Below are positions 44,550 to 52,937 of a stretch of DNA of 64,000 nt, one piece after another. This DNA comes from Chitinimonas viridis (GTDB taxonomy: Bacteria; Pseudomonadota; Gammaproteobacteria; Burkholderiales; Chitinimonadaceae), in assembly GCF_030409555.1 (NCBI RefSeq), contig NZ_JAUFPU010000004.1, positions 127,680 to 191,679 on the forward strand, read 5' to 3'. The position numbers were made by a program, and so were the translations under genes. The notes below the pieces were generated by a model. It did no database searches. It saw nothing but the letters and a program-made list of their open reading frames with translations, and was not told where the DNA came from. The first letter of the stretch is position 1, and each line of letters starts with the position of its first letter.

Positions 44550-46648
44550 TGCCGCGACGCGGCGCTGTGGCGACGCTGCTACAGGCCAGGCGGGGCCGCC
44601 CGCTGGCGATATTGCTATTGATTATCCTGCTGGGCTTCCAGCAACTGTCGCCGCAAGCTGGCCTGCCCGTCGCTCGCCTGGCCTTGTTCGATCTCTACCA
44701 GCACACCTGGCCGCGCCAGCCGCAAGGCCAGCCCGTCACCCTGGTCGAGATAGACGAACCCAGCCTGCAACAGCTAGGTCAATGGCCTTGGCCCCGCAAC
44801 AAGCTGGCCAGGTTGATAGACGCCATCAATACCCACCGCCCCCTGGCCATCGGACTTGATCTCTACATGCCCGAGCTGGATCAGACCTCGCCCGCCATGG
44901 TGGCCCGCAACCTGCCTGCCAAGCAGGCCGACCTCGCCACCACCCTTGCTGCCCTACCCAGCCATGAAGCAGTACTGGTGCAATCGCTGCAGTCTGCCCC
45001 GGTGGTACTGGGCGCCGCCGGCTTCGACTACCCTACGCTATCGACCACCCAGGGCCTACGCAGCCAGCCTGTGCTGGTCCAGGGCGGCGATGCGCTACCT
45101 TGGCTGCGCGCCTATCCCTGGGTACTGGCCAGCCTACCGCAGTTGCAAGCGGCTGCCACCGGCCAGGCTGTCCTATCGGTAGATCTGGACGGTGGCGTTG
45201 TCAGGCGCATGCCGCTGGCCGTCAGCGTCAACCAGCAGCCTGTCCCCTCCCTGGCCATGGAAATGCTGCGGGTCGCCACAGGCGTACCCGCCGTCACGCT
45301 GGTGGTGGACCAGCAAGGCATACGCGAAGCCCGCGTCGCCGATTTGATCGTCCCCACCTTGCCCAATGGCGAGGTCTGGTTGCCTTTTGCACCAGCCCGC
45401 CACAGCCGCAGCGTCTCGGCAGCCCAGGTACTGTCTGGTCAGGTCGATCCAACCGCGCTGCAAGACAAGCTGGTGCTGATCGGCATCACCGGCTTTGGGC
45501 TGACCGACCTGCGTGCCACACCGCTGGATGCGCAGGTGCCCGGCGTGGAAATCCAGGCGCAGCTGATGGAAAGCCTGATAGCCGGGCAGTTTCTGCAACG
45601 ACCCGCCTGGATGCGCCACCTCGAAGGTGGCGTGCTACTGCTGGCCGGCTTGCTGCTGATAGCGGCCGTACCGCGTACCCGACTGCGCTGGCTGGCGCCC
45701 GGCACAGCCGTGCTGTTCAGCCTCGTCGCCGCTGCCGGCTTTGCCGGGTTCCGGTATGGTGGGCTGCTGTTCGATGCGGCCAGTATCCTGATCGGCCTGT
45801 GCCTGCTGCTGGGCAGCCTGCTGAGCAGCCGATTTCTCGAGACCGATACCCAGCGGCGACAGGCGCAGCAAGCCCTGCAGCACGAGCGCGAACTGGCGGC
45901 CAAGGTGGCGGGCGAGTTGGCCGCCGCACGCCGCCTGCAGCTGGGTTCGCTGCCTGATGCCACCCGGCAGTTCCCTGGCGAAACCCGTTTTCAGCTGGCC
46001 GCCGTACTGGAGCCCGCACGCGAAGTAGGTGGCGACCTGTACGATTTCTTCATGCTCAGCACCGACCATCTGTTCTTCATCGTGGGGGATGTCTCGGGCA
46101 AAGGACTGCCGGCCAGCCTGTTCATGGTGGTGGCCAAGGCGCTGGGCAAGAGCATTGCGCTACGGGGTGAGGACGACATCACCGCCATCATCGGCCAACT
46201 GAACCACGAACTGGCGCGCGAAAACCCCGAAACCCTGTTCATTACCGTGGTGGCCGGGATACTGGATGTAGCGACAGGCAAACTGCATCTGATCAACGCA
46301 GGCCATGATGCACCCTGGCTAAGGCGCAGCAACGGCAGCCTGACACAGCTCAAGGGTGCTGGCGGGCCGCCGCTATGCATACTGGAAGATTTTCCCTACC
46401 CCGTACAAGCCTACCAACTGGCAGTTGGAGATACGCTTTGCGTGATCACAGATGGCATTACCGAAGCCATGAATGCGCAATCCGAGCTATATGGCATGGC
46501 ACGACTGGAAGCCTTGCTGACCGGTATGCCAATAGATGCACCACTCGAACACATGGTCCGCACAGTACAGGCTGATGTGCAGCAGTTTGTCGGTGACGCC
46601 CCGCCATCGGACGATCTCACCCTGCTGCTGTTACGCCGCAATAGCTAG
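44549..46648 (+). CDS. CHASE2-sensor PP2C/SpoIIE-type serine phosphatase
   Basis: The 699-residue membrane protein has one N-terminal membrane helix (about 20-38), a periplasmic CHASE2 domain (about 45-340, with VEIDEPSLQQLGQWPWPR and KLVLIGITGFGLTDLRATPL), three further membrane helices (about 352-430), a short coiled coil and a SpoIIE-type PP2C domain. Metal-binding acids are in REVGGDLYDFF, VGDVSGKGLPAS, TDGITEA and SDDLTLLLL, so it should be active. It likely dephosphorylates the STAS protein in response to an envelope signal. The start shares a base with the previous stop (TGATG). Confidence 0.93.
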   Translation: MPRRGAVATLLQARRGRPLAILLLIILLGFQQLSPQAGLPVARLALFDLYQHTWPRQPQGQPVTLVEIDEPSLQQLGQWPWPRNKLARLIDAINTHRPLAIGLDLYMPELDQTSPAMVARNLPAKQADLATTLAALPSHEAVLVQSLQSAPVVLGAAGFDYPTLSTTQGLRSQPVLVQGGDALPWLRAYPWVLASLPQLQAAATGQAVLSVDLDGGVVRRMPLAVSVNQQPVPSLAMEMLRVATGVPAVTLVVDQQGIREARVADLIVPTLPNGEVWLPFAPARHSRSVSAAQVLSGQVDPTALQDKLVLIGITGFGLTDLRATPLDAQVPGVEIQAQLMESLIAGQFLQRPAWMRHLEGGVLLLAGLLLIAAVPRTRLRWLAPGTAVLFSLVAAAGFAGFRYGGLLFDAASILIGLCLLLGSLLSSRFLETDTQRRQAQQALQHERELAAKVAGELAAARRLQLGSLPDATRQFPGETRFQLAAVLEPAREVGGDLYDFFMLSTDHLFFIVGDVSGKGLPASLFMVVAKALGKSIALRGEDDITAIIGQLNHELARENPETLFITVVAGILDVATGKLHLINAGHDAPWLRRSNGSLTQLKGAGGPPLCILEDFPYPVQAYQLAVGDTLCVITDGITEAMNAQSELYGMARLEALLTGMPIDAPLEHMVRTVQADVQQFVGDAPPSDDLTLLLLRRNS

Positions 46649-46669
46649 CAACGGCCGCCCGCAGCACGA

Positions 46670-47266
46670 TCAGCGGACAATGATCTCCACCCGGCGATTC
46701 CGGCTTTCGGCCACCTCATCCGCCGTATCCACCGCCAGCTCCCGCTCTCCCCTGCCGGCAATCTCCATGCTTTGTGCCTTGACCCCGCTGTCCAGCAAGC
46801 GCTGGCGCACCATGCCCGCCCGGGCCAGCGACAGTACATCGTTATCGGCCTGACTACCCACTCGGTCGGTATGCCCCACCACCACAATCTCGGGCACCGG
46901 CCGCCGTAGCAGCTCTGCCTTGAGTGCATCCAGTTGCCCAGCCGATTCCGCCGTCAACGCCTCGGCCGATCCCGATAGATAGTAGACGGTGAACGAAACC
47001 GGCCTGGCCGGCAATGCCGCCAACGTATCGCCATAACGCGCCTGCACACTGGGGCCATCTGCCGTACTGCCGGTCAAGTTGCCATCGGCGCTGGCTTCTG
47101 CGGCGGCAAAGGGTTGCGCCAGTAGCAACTCGCCCTTTGCCGTGCTCAGTTGCACCGCCCCCGCACGGCCATCGGCGCTGGGCAGCAACACCACCCTGTC
47201 GTTGGCCGGCTCATGGTTCAGGGCAATCAGCCAGGTCGCCAGGGTAAAGGGCACAAACAATTCCAT
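46670..47266 (-). CDS. OmpA-like C-terminal domain protein
   Basis: The 198-residue protein ends in an OmpA/MotB peptidoglycan-binding domain: VSFTVYYLSGSAEALT near 93, VVVGHTDRVGSQADN near 125, LSLARAGMVRQRL and GRGERELAVDT, then ESRNRRVEI. The N-terminus MELFVPFTLATWLIAL is hydrophobic and could be an export signal, but it lacks a standard cleavage site and a lipobox. It starts 1 base after the FecR gene stop, with GAGG inside that gene, so the two are coupled. It converges on the CHASE2-PP2C gene with a 21-base gap. Confidence 0.82.
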   Translation of the reverse strand: MELFVPFTLATWLIALNHEPANDRVVLLPSADGRAGAVQLSTAKGELLLAQPFAAAEASADGNLTGSTADGPSVQARYGDTLAALPARPVSFTVYYLSGSAEALTAESAGQLDALKAELLRRPVPEIVVVGHTDRVGSQADNDVLSLARAGMVRQRLLDSGVKAQSMEIAGRGERELAVDTADEVAESRNRRVEIIVR

Positions 47267-47267
47267 C

Positions 47268-47708
47268 TCAATCGTCCTCGCCGTGCGCTTCAAGTATGAA
47301 CTCGGTACCCCGCACACCCAGCGTGACTGCCGTAGTACGAAAATGCACAGCATCCGGCGAGGTTTTGGCAATCTTGCCCGAGATCACCGACAAGGTGCCG
47401 CGCTTGAGCGAAGCGTCTATCCGCCCCTGATGGGTCGTCGGGTTGAACGCATACTGATCCAGCGACAAGCTCGAATTCGCCCCCGCCGACAGCAAGGTAT
47501 TGTCCCGTAGCGTAATGCCCACGCTGCTGGCCGCACCGGTCTGCACCTTGTCGGCCTGCATCACAGCAAAGCCCGGCCCAGCCGGCAAGCGCTGGCCGCC
47601 GCGCACCACCTCCACCTTGCCCTGCGCCGTCTTGATCATGCCGGCAGCCTCTTCGGCCTGGGCGGGAAGGGCAAGCAGCACTGCCACAGCTATCACTTTG
47701 ATATTCAT
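47268..47708 (-). CDS. Exported FecR-domain protein
   Basis: The 146-residue protein has a signal peptide (cleaved after AQA, residue 18) and a FecR-type beta domain: GKVEVVRGGQRLPAGPG, DKVQTGAASSVGITLRDNTLLSAG, GTLSVISGKI and VRTTAVTLGVRGTEF-like end (HFRTTAVTLGVRGTEFIL). It lacks the membrane helix and anti-sigma tail of true FecR regulators. GGAGG lies 8 bases before ATG 47708. It is divergent from the HATPase gene with only 31 bases between start codons. Confidence 0.9.
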   Translation of the reverse strand: MNIKVIAVAVLLALPAQAEEAAGMIKTAQGKVEVVRGGQRLPAGPGFAVMQADKVQTGAASSVGITLRDNTLLSAGANSSLSLDQYAFNPTTHQGRIDASLKRGTLSVISGKIAKTSPDAVHFRTTAVTLGVRGTEFILEAHGEDD

Positions 47709-47739
47709 GATGTGTACCTCCATCTACTATCGTATAGCA

Positions 47740-48159
47740 ATGATTCAGTACGCCCGCTGCTTTCCCGCGCAATTCAGCCAACTCCACCCCCTGCAGGACT
47801 GGCTGACACAATCATGCCGGGCGCTGGGCCTTGCTCAACAGGAAGCCTTGAGAGCCCAGCTGGTGGTGGAAGAGTTGTTCGCCAACACCGTGCATCACGG
47901 CTACAGGCCCGACACCCCCGCTGAACAGGCTCTGGTGTGGCTGGAAATCACCCGCCGCGCAGACGAGGTCGAAATCTGTTATCTGGATGCCGCCCAGCCC
48001 TATAACCCGCTGCTGCAAGATGCCCATACGGTGGAGCACGGGCAGGTAGGCGGGGTAGGTTGCCTGCTGGTGAAGTCACTACCTAGTCGATGCCACTATG
48101 TCTGGCGTGAAGGTAGAAATGTGGTGGCACTCAATTTCAAGTGCTGGCCGGGGACATGA
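47740..48159 (+). CDS. RsbW/SpoIIAB-like anti-sigma HATPase
   Basis: The 139-residue protein is a GHKL ATPase: the N-box is VVEELFANTVHHGY near 44-57, the acidic loop EICYLDAAQPYNP follows and a reduced G-box GGVGCLLVKSL is near 107. Such proteins phosphorylate a STAS partner and bind a sigma factor or other target. It belongs functionally with the STAS gene at 43255 and the phosphatase at 44549, although the FecR/OmpA pair on the other strand intervenes. No Shine-Dalgarno site is seen, so a later start or leaderless translation is possible. Confidence 0.88.
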   Translation: MIQYARCFPAQFSQLHPLQDWLTQSCRALGLAQQEALRAQLVVEELFANTVHHGYRPDTPAEQALVWLEITRRADEVEICYLDAAQPYNPLLQDAHTVEHGQVGGVGCLLVKSLPSRCHYVWREGRNVVALNFKCWPGT

Positions 48160-48284
48160 TGATCGCCACCAGCGCTCACGCAGCTCCCTGTTGCCTGCTG
48201 CCCAAAGCCCAGTGCCCACGTTCGATCCACATTATATAATCTCGGTGCCACCCTACAGGCCCCCCCTCACTGGGGGAACCCTGA

Positions 48285-48635
48285 GCGCAACCGCGCCAGC
48301 ACCGCATCAAAGCCTTGCCTGTGCTGAATCCACAAGGACATGTACTGGGCATCGTCACCCTGCATGACTTCCTGATCACGCCTGACGGCCAAACCCAGAT
48401 GCACCCCCGGCAGGAGACGCTGCCGGTATCGAGCATCATGACGACCCAGGTACTGACCACGCAGGAGGACCAGGCCATTACCGACCTAGTCCAGCCGCTA
48501 TCCGATGGCGGCATGCACCATCTGCCCGTACTCAACCATCAGGCACAGTTGGTAGGCATGCTCACACAGTCCGATCTGATTGCTGCCTTGTATAGGGCAG
48601 GACTGGAGTACGCCGGGGCCGGGAAAAGCCACTAG
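48285..48635 (+). pseudogene. 5'-truncated CBS-domain protein
   Basis: The frame reads RQHRIKALPVLNPQGHVLG, the second half of a CBS domain, then a full second CBS domain (MTTQVLTTQEDQAITDLV ... GGMHHLPVLNHQAQLVGML). It is blocked by an in-frame TGA at 48282-48284 and no ATG precedes the first half-domain; only a TTG at 48315 is available. The layout matches the C-terminal CBS pair of HPP-type membrane proteins, whose N-terminal part is missing. I read it as a deletion remnant; a short functional product from TTG is possible but unlikely. Confidence 0.65.
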
Positions 48636-48718
48636 TCCATTTAGATTCAAGGACTTTGCCGCAAGAGCAGCCCAAGTCCGATATAATCCCCGGCCTGCTT
48701 CCCTCACCGCCTTACTGC

Positions 48719-49120
48719 ATGACCGCCAAGCCCATACTGTTGCACCATGCCGATCTGGACCGTACCGGCACCTGGCTGAAATACCGCGATGGCTTGTGCG
48801 ATAGCTGCATGGCCACCTGTTGCACCATGCCAGTCGAGGTCAAGCTGGCTGACCTGGTACGCATGGGCGTGGTGGATGCCTTTGAAGCCGAGGGCGAGCC
48901 GCCCAAGCAAATCGCTAAGCGCCTGATGAAGGCCAGGATCGTGCAGCACTTCAACTTCAAGCACAGCATCTACACCCTCACCCGCCGGGCCAATGGCGAT
49001 TGCCTGTACCTGGATGCCCAAAGCCGCCGCTGCACCATCTACGCCAAGCGCCCCAATACCTGTCGCAATCATCCACGTATCGGCCCGCGCCCCGGTTTTT
49101 GCGCCTACCGCACCCGTTAA
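48719..49120 (+). CDS. YkgJ family cysteine-cluster protein
   Basis: The 133-residue protein has the YkgJ-type cysteine set: CDSCMATCCTMPVEV near residue 30, DCLYLD near 99 and RRCTIYAKRPNTCRNHPRIG near 107, which may hold a metal or iron-sulfur cluster. Function in bacteria is unknown. ATG 48719 is preferred over upstream non-conserved sequence. A TATAAT at 48682-48687 is well placed as a -10 element, though no matching -35 is evident. Confidence 0.88.
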   Translation: MTAKPILLHHADLDRTGTWLKYRDGLCDSCMATCCTMPVEVKLADLVRMGVVDAFEAEGEPPKQIAKRLMKARIVQHFNFKHSIYTLTRRANGDCLYLDAQSRRCTIYAKRPNTCRNHPRIGPRPGFCAYRTR

Positions 49121-49217
49121 CGCCACCAACACTCCGCTACAGCGGGTTGAAATGGTGACGTGCCAAACCCGTGCGCTATGATTCCACCCCCACACCCCCT
49201 GTACTCTAGAGCCTTGC

Positions 49218-50219
49218 ATGATTCCAAACAGCGCCCCCAGCCCTCAGGCACCTTCCACACATCGCTGGGCCATCAGCCTGGCTGGCCTTTGCCTGCTGCT
49301 CTTGGTGCTGTCGGTGATACTGCCCTTGGGCAAGGCAGTCAGCCTGCCCTATACCGTGGGCTATAACCTGCCCGTGGCCCTGGTGCTGTTCGCGGTTTTC
49401 TACCTGGTCTTCGGCCGGCGCCACGGCAATACCAAGGCCGGCATTGCCCTGTTGGCCGTGCTGGTCACCGCAGGTCTCGGCAGCCTGGCCGCCCACAGCA
49501 TCGCCAGCAAGCGACAGGCCGATCGCGCAGCCTTGCAAGTTGCGGTGAGCGAGATCCGTGGCGAGATCAACAGTATGAGTGCCGACCTGCTGAATGGTCA
49601 GGACGGTCTACCCAAGCAGGGCGCACTTATCGATACCACGCCCAGAGCCACCGGCTCGGCTGGCGAGCTGGAGCGTTTCATCAAGACCTTCTTTCGCGAT
49701 TTGACTGCCTTGCGCAACGATTATCAGCGCGAAATCAGCAATTCAGGCTGGGAGAACCTGCTCAATGCCAGCCAATTCTCGCAAGACCCCGGTTTCCATC
49801 AACGCCGGGCCTTGGTGCACGAGGTCCGCCAGATTGCCAATACCTATCAGGCTCGTAACCATCAAGCCATAAACAACACCCTGGCCAGTATCAGCACACT
49901 GAATATGAGCGAAGCAGACAAGTCAGACCTGAGGTCTGGTTTTGAACAGGGCTTGGTCAAAGCGCGCAGGAACATAGACAAGCTGTGGGCGCTGGAAAAC
50001 CAAGCCATCGATGAAATGGGGGCGATGGTGGATCTGTTGGCCCGCAACCCCAAGGCATGGGAGGTAGAGCAAGGCAATGTGGCGTTCAACAATCAAGCCC
50101 TGCTTGATCGCTACAACGCTCACTTCAGGCGTGTGCAAGAGATCGTGCAGGAGCAAGAGGCGATGCAGCGCCAAAGCCTGAACAATGCCAATGCCGAGTT
50201 GGGTGGTCTGCAGCCGTAA
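49218..50219 (+). CDS. Hypothetical membrane protein with long soluble tail
   Basis: The 333-residue protein has three predicted membrane helices (about 17-38, 49-66 and 74-95), then a largely helical charged region of about 230 residues. The tail alternates Asn/Gln-rich and charged helices (for example RNIDKLWALENQAIDEMGAM and RRVQEIVQEQEAMQRQ), suggesting coiled-coil contacts. I recognise no family. Neighbours (YkgJ protein, thpR on the other strand) give no functional hint. The Shine-Dalgarno site is weak. Confidence 0.75.
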   Translation: MIPNSAPSPQAPSTHRWAISLAGLCLLLLVLSVILPLGKAVSLPYTVGYNLPVALVLFAVFYLVFGRRHGNTKAGIALLAVLVTAGLGSLAAHSIASKRQADRAALQVAVSEIRGEINSMSADLLNGQDGLPKQGALIDTTPRATGSAGELERFIKTFFRDLTALRNDYQREISNSGWENLLNASQFSQDPGFHQRRALVHEVRQIANTYQARNHQAINNTLASISTLNMSEADKSDLRSGFEQGLVKARRNIDKLWALENQAIDEMGAMVDLLARNPKAWEVEQGNVAFNNQALLDRYNAHFRRVQEIVQEQEAMQRQSLNNANAELGGLQP

Positions 50220-50246
50220 GGGCCTGCTCAATGCCTGCTTACACCC

Positions 50247-50780
50247 CTAGGCATTCAGCTGATAGCTCTCCAACACCTGGTATTCCGGCCCCTGCTCTCC
50301 CTCTGTCGAGGATGCCACCAGCCGGAATCCCCTGATCGGCCAGACTAGCGGCGCATCATCCGGCCAAGCCGCTGGTGGGTGGCCATGCCGCAGCATGGTC
50401 ACATGCGGCTTGAAAGCCTTGCGGTCATACTTCAGACCCAGTTCATCCAGGGTAGCGCGTAGCTTATCCACAAGCTGCAACAGGGCAGGCGGCGGGTCCG
50501 ACGGGCCCAACCAGGTGATGCCAGGACGCCAGCGGCCATAGTGATCCAGCCGTAGCTCGGCAGGCATCAGGGCTACCTGGGCCAGCGCCGCCATCAGTGC
50601 CGGCAGGCGCGACCTGGGTGTATTACCCAAAAACACCAGAGTCAGGTGCAGTGTGTCACGCCGCATGCGGCGCCCGCCGCACAAGGCCTGCAGCCTGCCA
50701 CTGGCAGCATGCAGGGCATCAGCCACGGCCTCGTCTGGCCAAAGTGCCAGGAATAAACGAATGTCGTTGGTTGCAGGCAT
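50247..50780 (-). CDS. thpR: RNA 2',3'-cyclic phosphodiesterase
   Basis: The 177-residue 2H phosphoesterase has both catalytic H-x-T/S motifs, HLTLVFLG near residue 45 and HVTMLRHG near 123. It opens 2',3'-cyclic RNA ends and in vitro ligates tRNA halves. I use ATG 50780 (MPATNDIRLFLAL); an ATG at 50843 would add 21 residues foreign to the family. It converges with the hypothetical membrane protein gene. Confidence 0.93.
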   Translation of the reverse strand: MPATNDIRLFLALWPDEAVADALHAASGRLQALCGGRRMRRDTLHLTLVFLGNTPRSRLPALMAALAQVALMPAELRLDHYGRWRPGITWLGPSDPPPALLQLVDKLRATLDELGLKYDRKAFKPHVTMLRHGHPPAAWPDDAPLVWPIRGFRLVASSTEGEQGPEYQVLESYQLNA

Positions 50781-50885
50781 AGCCCTGATTTTAAAGCCGT
50801 AGCCGCCCTGGGCGTCGGCAGGCCGCCATACGGCAGGCCTCATGCCATTGACCGCTCATGAAACGACGGACGGTATGACAATGAC

Positions 50886-50913
50886 TTGCAAACAGCATAC
50901 CGGGGGCTATAAC
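50886..50913 (+). promoter_or_regulatory. Putative promoter of a small RNA
   Basis: TTGCAA (50886-50891) and TATAAC (50908-50913) are 16 bases apart. No protein-coding frame follows before the terminator at 50972-51006, which points to a non-coding transcript. Confidence 0.55.
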
Positions 50914-50918
50914 GGATA

Positions 50919-51006
50919 TCAGTCGAACAGACACAATCTCCCTCGAAGGCGGCCAACGCCGCCTGACTCACAGGCCGACACCCAGATAGTGTCGGCCTCG
51001 TTTTTT
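50919..51006 (+). ncRNA. Candidate small RNA of about 88 nt
   Basis: Between the promoter-like element and rlmD lies a compact unit: about 28 unstructured bases containing TCTCCCTCG (50936-50944), a hairpin AGGCGGC-CAAC-GCCGCCT (50947-50964) and a classical terminator AGGCCGACAC / GTGTCGGCCT (50972-50998) followed by CG and six T's. The terminator has no upstream gene on this strand. The C-rich single-stranded stretch could pair with Shine-Dalgarno sequences, as in several trans-acting sRNAs. The 5' end is inferred from the promoter spacing. Confidence 0.6.
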
Positions 51007-51090
51007 CCGCCGCCCCGGCCAAAGGCAATTTCCCTAAACGACTCAAGCGCTTATAATCGCCGGCTTTTTCCGCTTCCCAGCCCTTACACC

Positions 51091-52410
51091 ATGACCGAAC
51101 CACGCCGTAATCCCGTCGCCACCATAGAATCCCTGGACTACGACGGCCATGGTGTCGCCCACGTAGATGGCAAGACCATCTTCATCGATGGCGCCCTGCC
51201 TTTCGAAGTGGTCGAGTACTCCAGCTACCGCAAAAAGCCCACCTTCGAAAATGCCCAGGCCGTGGCCGTGCTGAAGGAAAGCTTTCTGCGCACCACGCCG
51301 CAATGCCAGCACTATGGCGTCTGCGGTGGTTGCTCCATGCAGCATGCCGAGGCCAGTGGCCAGGTGGCCGCCAAGCAACGCGTGCTGGAAGAAAACCTTT
51401 CGCGCATCGGCGAAGTCAAGCCAGAAACCCTGCTGACACCCATTTACGGCCCCACCTGGGGCTATCGCCACCGTGCCCGCCTGTCGGCCCGTTACGTGGC
51501 CAAGAAGGGTACCGTGCTGGTGGGATTTCATGAAAAGCGCTCCAGCTTCATTGCCGACATGAAGTCCTGTGAAATCCTTCCTCGGAAGATTTCCGACATG
51601 CTAGTGCCGCTGCGCGAACTGGTCATGCAACTCAGCATCCGCGAGCGCATGCCGCAGATAGAGCTGGCCGTGGGCGAGCATGTAGATGTATTGGTCCTGC
51701 GCATCATGGACCCCATCAACACCGACGACGAAGCCCTGCTACGCAGCTTTGCAGACCAGTACCAGGTGCAATTCTGGCTACAGCCCAAGGGACCGGACAC
51801 GGCTTACCCCTTCTACCCGCTCGATGCGCCGCAACTCAGCTACAGCCTACCCGAGTTCGGCATAGTCATGCCCTACAAACCCACCGAATTCACCCAGGTG
51901 AACCCGCATATCAACCGCGTACTGGTCGGCCGTGCATTGCGCCTGCTGGATCCACAGCCGGGCGAGCGGATTGCCGATCTGTTCTGCGGCCTGGGCAACT
52001 TCACCCTGCCCATCGCCCGACTGGGTGCCCAGGTGCTGGGCATAGAAGGCAGCCAGCAGCTGGTTGAACGCGCCCGCGAAAACGCCATCAAGAACGGCCT
52101 GGAAAACCAGACCGAATTCCAGGTTGCCAACCTGTTCGAAATGACCGAAGAAATCATGGCTGGCCTGGGTCAGTTCGACCGCATGCTGATCGACCCACCA
52201 CGCGACGGCGCCATGGAAGTGTGCAAATCCATCTCGGCCGAACATGGCCCCAAGCGCATCGTCTATGTCAGCTGCAACCCCGCCACCCTAGCCCGCGACG
52301 CCAATGTGCTGGTCAACGTCAAGGGCTACACCATGAAGACCGCCGGCGTGGTCAATATGTTTCCCCATACCGGCCACGTCGAATCCATGGCCTGGTTCGA
52401 GAAGCAGTAA
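51091..52410 (+). CDS. rlmD: 23S rRNA (uracil(1939)-C(5))-methyltransferase
   Basis: The 439-residue protein has an N-terminal TRAM domain, a [4Fe-4S] cluster set ([14 protein letters not shown] near 71-83 plus C155 or so in SCEIL) and a SAM methyltransferase domain with [12 protein letters not shown] near 295, [11 protein letters not shown] near 369 and the catalytic Cys in [12 protein letters not shown] near 395. ATG 51091 gives the family start. TATAAT at 51052-51057 is a likely -10. It follows the sRNA terminator. Confidence 0.95.
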   Translation: MTEPRRNPVATIESLDYDGHGVAHVDGKTIFIDGALPFEVVEYSSYRKKPTFENAQAVAVLKESFLRTTPQCQHYGVCGGCSMQHAEASGQVAAKQRVLEENLSRIGEVKPETLLTPIYGPTWGYRHRARLSARYVAKKGTVLVGFHEKRSSFIADMKSCEILPRKISDMLVPLRELVMQLSIRERMPQIELAVGEHVDVLVLRIMDPINTDDEALLRSFADQYQVQFWLQPKGPDTAYPFYPLDAPQLSYSLPEFGIVMPYKPTEFTQVNPHINRVLVGRALRLLDPQPGERIADLFCGLGNFTLPIARLGAQVLGIEGSQQLVERARENAIKNGLENQTEFQVANLFEMTEEIMAGLGQFDRMLIDPPRDGAMEVCKSISAEHGPKRIVYVSCNPATLARDANVLVNVKGYTMKTAGVVNMFPHTGHVESMAWFEKQ

Positions 52411-52435
52411 AGCGACACAACCGGCAAACCAAAAC

Positions 52436-52462
52436 AAAAAAGCGACCGTGGGTCGCTTTTTT
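52436..52462 (+). terminator. Bidirectional terminator between rlmD and folB
   Basis: AAAAAAGCGACC-GTG-GGTCGCTTTTTT forms a hairpin with A and T runs on both sides, serving rlmD on this strand and folB on the other. Confidence 0.88.
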
Positions 52463-52480
52463 GGTTGTTTTACCACCGCA

Positions 52481-52840
52481 TCAACCGCCTCGGTGACCAC
52501 GCTCAACCGTGACGCCAACACGGCCCACCTCGTGCAATATGCCCAGCTTGGTAACCGACACCCGCACCCAGGGCGTACCGAATTCTCCCATCACATCCTG
52601 GGCAATATACTCGGCCAAGCGTTCCAGCAGCAGGAAGTGCTGCTCGGCCAATACACCCCGCAGACGCTCCACCACCTTGGCATAGTCTATGGTATCGGCC
52701 AGTTCATCGGTCTGGCAGGCGCGGGCACTGGGTATGCCTAGCTCCAGGTCTATCTCCACCACCTGGGGTGCTACGCGCTCCCAATCGTAGACGCCGATCA
52801 GCGTCCTGGCCTTCACACCGTGCAGGTAAATAATGTCCAT
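52481..52840 (-). CDS. folB: Dihydroneopterin aldolase
   Basis: The 119-residue protein starts MDIIYLHGVKARTLIGVYDWER, has TDELADTIDYAKV near 44 and ERLAEYIAQD near 73 containing conserved folate-pathway residues. It converts dihydroneopterin to hydroxymethyl-dihydropterin and glycolaldehyde. It is divergent from plsY, an adjacency common in bacteria. Confidence 0.95.
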   Translation of the reverse strand: MDIIYLHGVKARTLIGVYDWERVAPQVVEIDLELGIPSARACQTDELADTIDYAKVVERLRGVLAEQHFLLLERLAEYIAQDVMGEFGTPWVRVSVTKLGILHEVGRVGVTVERGHRGG

Positions 52841-52937
52841 ATCGTGTCCCAGTGCACGCTCCAGCGCTTGCTCGCTATCGCTGGATGCCGCAACCGGCTT
52901 AGAATCCGAGGCTGCCCATTGTAGTGGAATTCTGTAG

